Source: Flavobacterium sp. KMS
Lineage (GTDB): Bacteria > Bacteroidota > Bacteroidia > Flavobacteriales > Flavobacteriaceae
Assembly: GCF_000813005.1 (NCBI RefSeq)
Contig: NZ_JSYP01000004.1
Coordinates: forward strand, 124,001 to 188,000
Direction of reading: 5' to 3'
DNA: 64,000 nucleotides
Part shown: in pieces, positions 49,865 through 57,951 of the stretch
Layout of the letters: each line of letters starts with the position of its first letter
How positions within the stretch are numbered: the stretch's first letter is position 1
Notes under the pieces: generated by a model
Databases searched by the model: none
What the model saw: only the letters and a program-made list of their open reading frames with translations
What the model was told of the DNA's origin: nothing
Position numbers and translations under genes: made by a program

Positions 49865-50427
49865 TGAATAAAATAGTTCCCATAGGTCTATTCTTTTTTC
49901 TATTAGGAAGTACTGCTGTTTTTGCTCAGTCAAAAAAAGGAGATGCTGCCTTGGTAGCAAAAGACACCCTAAAATCGACTGAGATAGACCCACTTACTCC
50001 TGCAAAAGCAGCTTTTTACTCTGCTATTTTACCAGGATTAGGACAGGCATACAATAAAAAATATTGGAAAATCCCTCTAGTTTACGGAGCCATAGGTACA
50101 AGTTTGTATTTCTATATTGATAATAATAAAAAATACCATCAATATAGAGATGCATACAAACGTAGACTTGAAGGCTACAACAATGACGAACTTCAATATC
50201 TGGACGATAGCAGACTTATTGCAGGTCAAAAATTTTATCAACGTAATCGAGATTTATCTGCCCTAGTAACCTTGGGCTTTTATGTTTTAAATATAATAGA
50301 TGCAAATGTTGATGCTGCATTGATTCAATTTAACGTAAATGAAAGATTATCTTTACGTCCAGAAATATACCCCGACGATGTAACATTAAGACCCAACGTT
50401 GGACTAACATTTAATTACCACTTTTAA
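49864..50427 (+). CDS. DUF5683 membrane protein
   Basis: 187 residues starting with GTG at 49,864, which overlaps the parB stop (TAGTG), a clear coupling. A signal-like helix ends in VFAQ (about 21), and the DUF5683 core PAKAAFYSAILPGLGQAYNKKYWKIPLVYG (about 47-76) follows with two more hydrophobic helices. Function unknown. It regularly follows parB in flavobacteria. Confidence 0.85.
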   Translation: MNKIVPIGLFFFLLGSTAVFAQSKKGDAALVAKDTLKSTEIDPLTPAKAAFYSAILPGLGQAYNKKYWKIPLVYGAIGTSLYFYIDNNKKYHQYRDAYKRRLEGYNNDELQYLDDSRLIAGQKFYQRNRDLSALVTLGFYVLNIIDANVDAALIQFNVNERLSLRPEIYPDDVTLRPNVGLTFNYHF

Positions 50428-50452
50428 ATTGCAGTGATAAACTGCAATTTTT
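50426..50452 (+). terminator. Weak terminator hairpin after DUF5683
   Basis: AAATTGCAGT (50,426-50,435) and ACTGCAATTT (50,441-50,450) form a 10-bp stem with a GATAA loop, then a short T run. It overlaps the stop codon and may reduce read-through into dapB. Confidence 0.6.
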
Positions 50453-50473
50453 GAATTTAAAATAAACATACAA

Positions 50474-51172
50474 ATGAAAATTGCGCTTTTAGGATACGGA
50501 AAAATGGGGCAAGTAATCGAAAGAATTGCTTTAGAAAGAGGTCATGAAATTGTCTTAAAAAAAGACGAATTCAATACTTATGAAGGACTTGAGACTGCTA
50601 ATGTAGCCATCGATTTTAGCGTTCCATCTGCTGCAGTTGCAAACATTTCTAATGCTTTTAACGCTAATGTTCCTGTAGTTTCCGGAACAACAGGCTGGTT
50701 AGAACATTATGACGAAATGGTTGCTCTTTGCAATGAAAAAAAGGGAGGTTTTATCTCTAGCTCAAATTTTAGTTTGGGCGTAAATATCTTCTTTGAGCTT
50801 AACGAACACTTAGCTAGAATAATGGCTAAATTTGAGAGTTACAAAGTTGATATGGAAGAGATTCACCATACTCAAAAACTAGATGCTCCAAGTGGTACAG
50901 CTATTTCATTGGCCAAAGGCGTAATCGAAAATAGCGCTTACAAAAACTGGACTCTTGACGAAGCCAAACCTACAGAAATTCATATCGAAGCCAAAAGAAT
51001 TGGCGATGTTCCAGGTACACATACTGTAACGTACAATTCTGGAATTGACAGTATCGAAATAAAACATACAGCACATAATCGTGAAGGTTTTGCTCTTGGA
51101 GCTGTAATAGCTGCTGAGTGGCTTGCAGGAAAGCAAGGTATCTTTACAATGAAAGATGTTCTGGAATTTTAA
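50474..51172 (+). CDS. dapB: 4-hydroxy-tetrahydrodipicolinate reductase
   Basis: 232 residues, the shorter Bacteroidota form. The nucleotide-binding motif GYGKMGQ (7-13), the SGTTGW motif (about 70-75), the active-site EIHHTQKLDAPSGTA (about 134-148) and the C-terminal GFALGAVIAAEWL are present. It reduces the dihydrodipicolinate precursor with NAD(P)H in lysine and diaminopimelate synthesis. It stands in the parA-parB-DUF5683-dapB-lepB order found in Flavobacterium. Confidence 0.96.
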   Translation: MKIALLGYGKMGQVIERIALERGHEIVLKKDEFNTYEGLETANVAIDFSVPSAAVANISNAFNANVPVVSGTTGWLEHYDEMVALCNEKKGGFISSSNFSLGVNIFFELNEHLARIMAKFESYKVDMEEIHHTQKLDAPSGTAISLAKGVIENSAYKNWTLDEAKPTEIHIEAKRIGDVPGTHTVTYNSGIDSIEIKHTAHNREGFALGAVIAAEWLAGKQGIFTMKDVLEF

Positions 51173-51244
51173 ATAAAAAACAATTTAAAAATATAAAAAT
51201 TCGTTTACCGAAAGACTATATTTTAAACTTTAAAACAAATTAGT

Positions 51245-52801
51245 ATGACACTATATTTATGGTTTGTATTCTTTTTAGCAGTGCAAGTTATTCACTTTAT
51301 AGGAACTTGGAAATTATATGAAGCTGCAGGAAGAAAAAGTTGGGAAGCAGCAATTCCTGTATATAATGCTATTGTACTAATGAAAATTATTGGTCGACCA
51401 ACTTGGTGGACAATATTGCTTTTTATTCCAATCATTAACTTGATTATGTTTCCAGTAATCTGGATTGAAACCTTAAGAACTTTCGGGAAAAAATCTACAT
51501 TAGATACTATTCTTGGTCTTGTAACTTTAGGTTTTTACATCTATTACGTTAATTACACTCAAAAATTAGTTTACAATGCTAATAGAAGTCTAACTCCAGA
51601 AAGCAAAACTGCCGATACTGTTAGCTCCCTTCTTTTTGCTATAATTGTAGCTACTTTGGTTCATACTTACATCGTTCAGCCATACACAATTCCTACTTCA
51701 TCATTAGAAAAATCATTACTTATTGGTGACTTTTTATTTGTAAGTAAAGTTAACTATGGCCCTAGAGTTCCTATGACAACTATTGCCTTGCCAATGGTAC
51801 ATGACTCTATCCCGATGACTAAACAAAAATCATATCTAAAATGGCCTCAATTACCTTATTTTAGACTTCCTGCTTATGAACAAATAAAACGAACAGATAT
51901 TGTCGTTTTTAACTGGCCAATGGATACCGTATATAAGTTTTTTGACACTTCTAAAAGAAGAGCCGACAAGCCAATTGATAAAAAATCAAATTACGTAAAA
52001 AGATGTGTTGGTGTTCCAGGTGATAGTTTAGCGATAAAAGACGGAATCGTTTACATTAACAACAAAGTTTTAGTTTTACCAGAAAGAGCTAAACCTCAAT
52101 ACTCTTATGCAGTAGCTTTAGACGGGAAAACTCCTATTGATTTTGAAGTATTACTAAGAGAATTAGATATTACTGACGGTGCCGGATTTAAAGATGATGT
52201 AAAAAAAGACACTTTATATTTTAGAGCTCTAACAGAAGCTAGTGCTGCAAGATTAAGAAATGTTCCTGGAATAACTAATGTAAGAAGAGAAATTGCAAAA
52301 GGATCTGATCCAGGTATTTTTCCACAGTTAGACAAATGGAATGCCGATAATTTTGGTCCAATTTATATTCCTCAAAAAGGAAAAACAGTTGCATTAACAA
52401 CCGAATCTTTACCATTTTACAAAGCAATTATAAAAGAATACGAAGGGAATGATTTACAAGTAAATGGTTCAGAAATTCGTATTAACGGTAAAGTCGCTAC
52501 AACATATACTTTCAAGCAAGATTATTATTGGATGATGGGAGACAACCGTCACAACTCCGAAGATAGTCGTTATTGGGGATACGTTCCAGAAAATCATATT
52601 GTTGGAAAACCAGTGTTCATCTGGATGAGCTGGGATACAAATGGTAAAGGAATGAGCAAAGTTCGTTGGGACAGAGTTTTCACTACTGTAAATGGTGAAG
52701 GTCAACCACAATCGTACTTTAAATATTTCTTATTTGCTCTTGCAGCGTTTTTTATCGGTGAATATTTCTGGAAAAAAAGAAAAGAGAAAAAGAATATCTA
52801 A
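51245..52801 (+). CDS. lepB: Signal peptidase I, first copy, with N-terminal DUF5684-like domain
   Basis: 518 residues, longer than the 324 of E. coli LepB. Residues 1-115 form a four-helix membrane region with a KLYEAAGRKSWEAAIPVYN motif, resembling DUF5684. The peptidase part has nucleophile Ser153 (TIPTSSLEKS, Leu in place of the common Met) and general base Lys252 (YVKRCVGVPGD). There follows a 140-residue insertion of unknown fold, then YYWMMGDNRHNSEDSRYWG (about 422-440) and a C-terminal helix. It removes signal peptides at the inner membrane. A second copy follows after 43 bases. Confidence 0.92.
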   Translation: MTLYLWFVFFLAVQVIHFIGTWKLYEAAGRKSWEAAIPVYNAIVLMKIIGRPTWWTILLFIPIINLIMFPVIWIETLRTFGKKSTLDTILGLVTLGFYIYYVNYTQKLVYNANRSLTPESKTADTVSSLLFAIIVATLVHTYIVQPYTIPTSSLEKSLLIGDFLFVSKVNYGPRVPMTTIALPMVHDSIPMTKQKSYLKWPQLPYFRLPAYEQIKRTDIVVFNWPMDTVYKFFDTSKRRADKPIDKKSNYVKRCVGVPGDSLAIKDGIVYINNKVLVLPERAKPQYSYAVALDGKTPIDFEVLLRELDITDGAGFKDDVKKDTLYFRALTEASAARLRNVPGITNVRREIAKGSDPGIFPQLDKWNADNFGPIYIPQKGKTVALTTESLPFYKAIIKEYEGNDLQVNGSEIRINGKVATTYTFKQDYYWMMGDNRHNSEDSRYWGYVPENHIVGKPVFIWMSWDTNGKGMSKVRWDRVFTTVNGEGQPQSYFKYFLFALAAFFIGEYFWKKRKEKKNI

Positions 52802-52844
52802 TCACAAATTCTTAGTTTAATAATCTTAACTTAAAAAAACTGAT

Positions 52845-54449
52845 ATGTCATTTTATTCATGGTTTGTATTCTTCTTAGTAATTCAAGTAGTTCATTTTAT
52901 AGGAACATGGAAATTATATGAGGCAGCTGGAAGAAAAAAATGGGAAGCTGCAATCCCTATTTACAATGCCATTGTATTAATGAAAATTATCAGTCGACCA
53001 ACTTGGTGGACATTATTACTTTTTATTCCGATTATCAACTTGATTATGTTCCCAATAGTTTGGGTTGAAACCCTACGAACTTTTGGAAAAAAATCTACAT
53101 TAGATACCGTTCTCGGACTTGTTACTTTCGGTTTTTACATCTATTATGTAAACTATACTCAAAAATTAGAGTACAATGCAAACAGAAGTTTAAGACCCGA
53201 AAACAAAACCGCAGATACACTTAGCTCGCTTCTTTTTGCAATAATTGTTGCAACTATAGTTCATACCTATTTTATCCAGCCATTTACAATACCAAGTTCA
53301 TCACTAGAAAAAACATTACTAGTTGGTGATTTTCTATTTGTAAGCAAGGTAAATTATGGCGCAAGAATACCAATGACAACAGTAGCCTTGCCTATGGTAC
53401 ATGACACTATTCCTGGGCTAAAAAAGAAATCATACTTATTTAATGATGATGTAAATCAAAAAAAGACTTCACTTTTAAACAAGCTTCAATTACCTTATCT
53501 AAGATTACCTGGTTTTGAAGAAATAAAACGCAATGATATTGTTGTTTTTAATCAGCCTGCTGATACCCTTTTGGACATGAATAATTTTTCGCCAGATAGA
53601 AATTATTACAAACCAATAGATAAAAAAACTAACCTAGTTAAAAGATGTGTTGGTGTTCCTGGAGATTCCCTAGAGATAAGAAACGGACTTGTCTTTATTA
53701 ACGGAAAAGAAATGAAACAAACTGAAAGAGTAAGACTTCAGTTTTCTTATAACATCAAATTTAAGGTTAAGTTCTCTTCTTATGAAGAAATTTCAAATCT
53801 TTTAAGACAATATGATATTACCGATGATTTAGGTTACGATCCTAAAACTGAGACTTATTATGTACAAGCTACTCCAGAAGCAGCTAATAAGGCTAAAAGC
53901 AATCCTTATGTAGAGAGTCTTGAACTAAGAAAAGCAAACAAAGGAGATAGAGACCCTAAAATATTCCCTCACAACAAAGATTACAATTGGAACAATGATT
54001 TTTTTGGTCCAATTTATATTCCTCAAAAAGGAAAAACAATCAACATTAACCTAAAAGTTCTTCCTATTTACAAACGTCTAATATCAGAATACGAACGTAA
54101 TGATTTAGAAGTAAAAGGAAATCAAATTTTTATTAACGGTAAAATTGCTACAACTTACACATTTAAACAAGATTACTACTGGATGATGGGTGATAATAGA
54201 GACAACTCTATCGATGCCAGATATTGGGGATTTGTACCTTTTGATCACGTAATTGGGAAACCTGTATTTATATGGATGAGCTGGGATACTCACGGCAAAG
54301 GACTAAATAAAGTTCGTTGGGATAGAGTTTTCTCAACTGTAGATGGAGAAGGGCAACCACAATCATACTTTAAACATTTCTTATTTCTCTTGGCAGCCTA
54401 CTTTATTGGCGAATATTTCTGGAGAAAAAGAAAAGAGAAAAAAGCATAA
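52845..54449 (+). CDS. lepB: Signal peptidase I, second copy, with N-terminal DUF5684-like domain
   Basis: 534 residues, a close paralogue of the preceding gene: the first 190 residues align nearly throughout, including Ser153 (IPSSSLEKT) and a downstream Lys in LVKRCVGVPGD. The middle is longer by about 16 residues and diverges most, while the C-terminal YYWMMGDNRDNSIDARYWG block is conserved. Both catalytic residues are present, so both copies should be active, perhaps on different substrates. Tandem arrangement indicates local duplication. Confidence 0.9.
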   Translation: MSFYSWFVFFLVIQVVHFIGTWKLYEAAGRKKWEAAIPIYNAIVLMKIISRPTWWTLLLFIPIINLIMFPIVWVETLRTFGKKSTLDTVLGLVTFGFYIYYVNYTQKLEYNANRSLRPENKTADTLSSLLFAIIVATIVHTYFIQPFTIPSSSLEKTLLVGDFLFVSKVNYGARIPMTTVALPMVHDTIPGLKKKSYLFNDDVNQKKTSLLNKLQLPYLRLPGFEEIKRNDIVVFNQPADTLLDMNNFSPDRNYYKPIDKKTNLVKRCVGVPGDSLEIRNGLVFINGKEMKQTERVRLQFSYNIKFKVKFSSYEEISNLLRQYDITDDLGYDPKTETYYVQATPEAANKAKSNPYVESLELRKANKGDRDPKIFPHNKDYNWNNDFFGPIYIPQKGKTININLKVLPIYKRLISEYERNDLEVKGNQIFINGKIATTYTFKQDYYWMMGDNRDNSIDARYWGFVPFDHVIGKPVFIWMSWDTHGKGLNKVRWDRVFSTVDGEGQPQSYFKHFLFLLAAYFIGEYFWRKRKEKKA

Positions 54450-54468
54450 CACGTTTATTCGTTGAACT

Positions 54469-54511
54469 GTTTAATCCTTTACTTGTGCTTTCAACAAGTA
54501 AGCGATTAAAC
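54469..54511 (+). terminator. Long hairpin between lepB and the WbqC gene
   Basis: GTTTAATC (54,469-54,476) with GATTAAAC (54,504-54,511) and TTACTTGT (54,479-54,486) with ACAAGTAA (54,494-54,501) form two perfect stems separated by a 2x2 internal loop and closed by a seven-base loop. No U-run follows, so it may stabilise mRNA ends or act as a regulatory leader structure rather than a terminator. Confidence 0.5.
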
Positions 54512-54530
54512 AATCAAACAAAAATAGCAC

Positions 54531-55148
54531 ATGAATTCATTATTACTCCCAACCTACTTTCCTTCAATTAGTCATTGTGCTGTAATGGCGCAATCTGAAA
54601 GTATTACGTTTGAGATAGAAGATAATTTCCAGAAACAAACCAACAGGAACCGTACGTATATTTATAGCCCAAATGGACTACAATTATTAAACATCCCTGT
54701 TAAGCACTCTAAAAATGCACATCAGAAAACCAAAGAGATTCAGGTAGAAAGTGAATTTGACTGGCAAAAACAACATTTTAAATCGCTGGAAGCCGCTTAT
54801 AGAAGTTCTCCTTTTTTCGAATTTTTTGAAGATGATATACGTCCATTTTTCGATAAGAAACATCAATTCTTAATGGATTTGAATTTTGAAGCTTTAGATA
54901 TCGTTTCTAAATGCCTACGAATGAAATTAGAGTACACTAAGACCTCAGAATACTTTCATGAGGTTGATGCTAGCATTTCGGATTTTAGAGTCTTAGCTAA
55001 CGGAAAAAAAGATACTAATGCATTCGAAACCTACACGCAAGTCTTTGATGACAAACATGGCTTTATAAATAACCTAAGTGTATTGGATTTGCTTTTTAAT
55101 GAAGGGAAATATGCTATGGACTATTTAAAGAATCAAAAGCTGCTATAA
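54531..55148 (+). CDS. WbqC family protein
   Basis: 205 residues with the WbqC pattern: PTYFPSISHCAVMAQSESITFE (about 7-28), then RTYIYSPNGLQLLNIPVKH (about 42-60) and a DWQKQHFKSLEAAYRSSPFFEFFED block (about 77-101). Family members are linked to cell surface polysaccharide or amino-sugar transfer, but the reaction is not firmly known. It sits directly after the signal peptidase genes, as in other flavobacteria. Confidence 0.88.
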   Translation: MNSLLLPTYFPSISHCAVMAQSESITFEIEDNFQKQTNRNRTYIYSPNGLQLLNIPVKHSKNAHQKTKEIQVESEFDWQKQHFKSLEAAYRSSPFFEFFEDDIRPFFDKKHQFLMDLNFEALDIVSKCLRMKLEYTKTSEYFHEVDASISDFRVLANGKKDTNAFETYTQVFDDKHGFINNLSVLDLLFNEGKYAMDYLKNQKLL

Positions 55149-55156
55149 TTCATTTA

Positions 55157-56203
55157 TTATTCCATCGAAAGAGTAGCCAAAATAGGAAAATGGTCAGAGT
55201 TTTCAAAATCTGAAAAGCTTTCAAATTTCTTAACTTTCATCTTACTATCGGCAAAAATATAATCGATTCTTGCAGGATAGTAGCGGAACTTATAAGTAGC
55301 TCCAAATCCTACTCCAGCTTCTTCAAAACTATCTTTTAGTTTTCCTTTTATATTACGATATACGTATGAAAAAGGGCTATTATTCATATCCCCACAGATT
55401 ATAAGTGGATATGTGCATTCTTTTTTATTTTCTCTAAATATCTCAGCTTGTTCTTGCTGCTGCTTAAATGCTTTACTAATTCTGGAAAGAATAAGTTGCG
55501 ACTTTTCCTGATTCATCACATCGATATTATCAGAAATCTCATTTACATCGGGCGAAATCTTAATTGACTGCAGGTGCATATTATAAACCCTAATAATGTC
55601 TTTACCACGCTTTATATCAGCATAAATTACATTATTATTAGAATTAGGAAAAACAATATTACCCTGATATAATATAGGAAACTTAGAAAAAATTGCCTGA
55701 CCTGTTTTAATCTTATTTCCTTCCATAAATATATACCGATGCGGATAAACCTTTAAATCGATATTAGCAGAATTTGAGAACTCCTGAATACATAAAATAT
55801 CCGGATTTTTTTCGTTTATAAACGTTTCTATATCAAGCGGAACATCTTCCCTGTCTATCCATTTAAATACATTAAACAAACGTACGTTATAACTCATTAC
55901 TGTAAAATCCTTACTACTCTCAACATATTCTTTAGTCGAAAATTTATAGAATTTATTTATAAAAGTAATCCCCATCAAGAGCACTAATCCTGATAAAATC
56001 ATTCGTTTTTTAAACTGAATTGCCCAATAGAAAAAGAACAATCCATTGAACACAAAAAACAACGGCATAAACAAAGTAAATACCGACAAAAGAGGGAAAA
56101 TTTTGGGTGCTAAAAATGGCAAAACATAAGCGCTAAATGTCAATACAGTGAGCACTATATTCAGAAAAAACATTATCTTATTAAACCATGAAAGGTTTTT
56201 CAT
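55157..56203 (-). CDS. Endonuclease/exonuclease/phosphatase family membrane protein
   Basis: 348 residues. Three hydrophobic helices (about 10-90) anchor it, followed by the EEP catalytic domain (about 100-348) with FTVMSYNVRLFN (about 101-112), CIQEFSN (about 138), ICGDMNNSPFSYVYR (about 270) and the terminal SDHFPILATL. The His and Asp residues expected for Mg-dependent phosphoester hydrolysis are present. The substrate (DNA, phospholipid or other) is not known. Last gene of the mutL-rhomboid-rhomboid series. Confidence 0.88.
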   Translation of the reverse strand: MKNLSWFNKIMFFLNIVLTVLTFSAYVLPFLAPKIFPLLSVFTLFMPLFFVFNGLFFFYWAIQFKKRMILSGLVLLMGITFINKFYKFSTKEYVESSKDFTVMSYNVRLFNVFKWIDREDVPLDIETFINEKNPDILCIQEFSNSANIDLKVYPHRYIFMEGNKIKTGQAIFSKFPILYQGNIVFPNSNNNVIYADIKRGKDIIRVYNMHLQSIKISPDVNEISDNIDVMNQEKSQLILSRISKAFKQQQEQAEIFRENKKECTYPLIICGDMNNSPFSYVYRNIKGKLKDSFEEAGVGFGATYKFRYYPARIDYIFADSKMKVKKFESFSDFENSDHFPILATLSME

Positions 56204-56222
56204 TTTCTTTTAATTAATGATT

Positions 56223-57092
56223 TTACTTTCCCGCTTTAAACAAAAATTCTTTTTCTTCTTTTGTCAAACAATCGTAACCCGACTGACTAATTTTATCTAA
56301 GATTTCATCAATTTGTTGTTGCGTTTTGTCTTTGGTAACAATTTTAGAAGTTGTAGTTCTTTGCGTTGGTTTATTGTTGTAATTTTTATGCACTTTCTTA
56401 AAAGGCGTAGATGGTGATTTCTTAAATAAATTAGTAAAGAAATCCAAAACACGAGTAACAATCTTACTCAAATCTACTCCACTTTGCAATAGTTTTATAA
56501 ACAGAAATCCGAAAACAGCACCTGCAAGATGAGAGATATGCCCTCCCATATTACCAGATTTAAACTGCATAAGATCCAAAACCAAAATAACAAGGGTAAT
56601 ATGCCATAACTTAACACTACCGATAAGTAACAAACGAACTGGCATTAATGGCTGATATGTAGTCGTAGCAACCAAAATCGCCATAATTGCAGCCGAAGCT
56701 CCAACTACTGAAGCACTAAGATTTAAAAAATAAAAGCTAAGCGCAAATGCTACTCCAGCAAAAATTGCACTTAATATATATAAACCTAAATACTGCTTTT
56801 CGGTAAAAAAAGTCAAGAACAAAGAACTTGCAAAATTTAAAACCAACATATTAAATAACAAATGCAGAAATCCATCATGAAAAAAAGCATAGGTTAAAAA
56901 TGTCCACGGTTTAAACAAGAAATCAGATGGTTCTGATGATAATGCTAACCAACTTGGTAAAGCAAATTGTCCTGTTGAAAATTGATAAAAAAACACCAAT
57001 GAAATTAAAAAACAAGCAATATTCCAATAGATTACTCGCTGAGCAATTCCGCCCATTTTATATTGCAACTTTAAATCGTCTAAAATATTCAT
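56223..57092 (-). CDS. Rhomboid-family membrane protein
   Basis: 289 residues with six to seven hydrophobic helices (about 18-215). The rhomboid layout is present: FFHDGFLHLLFNMLVLNF (about 70-87), the serine helix VVGASAAIMA (about 131-140, Ser followed by Ala rather than Gly) and the His helix GGHISHLAGAVFG (about 182-194). The substitution leaves the catalytic Ser but is unusual. A Lys/Thr-rich tail (about 235-289) follows. An intramembrane serine protease or an inactive relative. Co-directional with another rhomboid gene upstream. Confidence 0.85.
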   Translation of the reverse strand: MNILDDLKLQYKMGGIAQRVIYWNIACFLISLVFFYQFSTGQFALPSWLALSSEPSDFLFKPWTFLTYAFFHDGFLHLLFNMLVLNFASSLFLTFFTEKQYLGLYILSAIFAGVAFALSFYFLNLSASVVGASAAIMAILVATTTYQPLMPVRLLLIGSVKLWHITLVILVLDLMQFKSGNMGGHISHLAGAVFGFLFIKLLQSGVDLSKIVTRVLDFFTNLFKKSPSTPFKKVHKNYNNKPTQRTTTSKIVTKDKTQQQIDEILDKISQSGYDCLTKEEKEFLFKAGK

Positions 57093-57135
57093 ATGTGTTT
57101 TTTGTGTTTAAAATTTAGATAATAAAGCTAAAAAA

Positions 57136-57951
57136 TTAATTCCAACGATTATTATTAAACTGCGTCTTTTTCCAATACCACATCATTAAATATCCTACGA
57201 GCGCTCCACCAACGTGAGCAAAATGAGCAATTCCTGTACCACCACCACCAAACAATGAATTTCCTTGGAAACCTAAAAACAAATCGACAGCAATAATTCC
57301 TGGTACAAAATACTTCGCTTTTATAGGCACCGGAATAAACATAAGAGCCAACTCAGCATTAGGAAACATGAAAGCAAAAGCTACCAAAAGTCCATAAATT
57401 GCTCCAGAAGCTCCAACCATAGGGGTCTGATTAATTATAGATGCATCAAATAAACTTTTAAAACTAACCTCGTTTAATAGATTAATTTTTCCAGCTTCAG
57501 CTAAAATTGGCTTAATACCATCCATAAACAAATCTCCTCGGTAACTTGTTCCATCAGTAAAATTAACATTCATTATATGGTGCAATGAAGCATCTGATAA
57601 ACCTAAACTAGACGCTCCTTCTAAAGCACTCTGTATTTCATAATAATTAAAACCTAATTGTAGTAAAGCAGCACCTAATCCGCATGAAATATAAAAGAAT
57701 ATAAACTTTTTACCTCCCCAAAAATGTTCTAATGCCGAACCAAAAGAAACTAATGCAAACATATTAAATGCAATATGCATAAATCCTCCATGCATAAACA
57801 TATGCGTGATAGGCTGCCAAAGTTTAAAATGGTAGTTCTCTGGAAAGTATAATGAAAAGTATTCATAAGAAACCGGCACTAATTGTGAGCCAAGGAAAAA
57901 GATAATATTAATTATCAATAATTGTTTTACAACAGGAGTCATGTTCATCAT
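57136..57951 (-). CDS. Rhomboid-family intramembrane serine protease
   Basis: 271 residues. Motifs: ITHMFMHGGFMHIAFNMFAL (about 47-66), the serine motif VGASGAIYG (about 178-186) in GxSG form and the His helix HFAHVGGALVGY (about 243-254). A larger loop of about 60 residues lies between helices 3 and 4. It should cut membrane proteins within the lipid bilayer. The start overlaps the mutL stop by four bases, so both are made from one transcript. Confidence 0.9.
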   Translation of the reverse strand: MMNMTPVVKQLLIINIIFFLGSQLVPVSYEYFSLYFPENYHFKLWQPITHMFMHGGFMHIAFNMFALVSFGSALEHFWGGKKFIFFYISCGLGAALLQLGFNYYEIQSALEGASSLGLSDASLHHIMNVNFTDGTSYRGDLFMDGIKPILAEAGKINLLNEVSFKSLFDASIINQTPMVGASGAIYGLLVAFAFMFPNAELALMFIPVPIKAKYFVPGIIAVDLFLGFQGNSLFGGGGTGIAHFAHVGGALVGYLMMWYWKKTQFNNNRWN

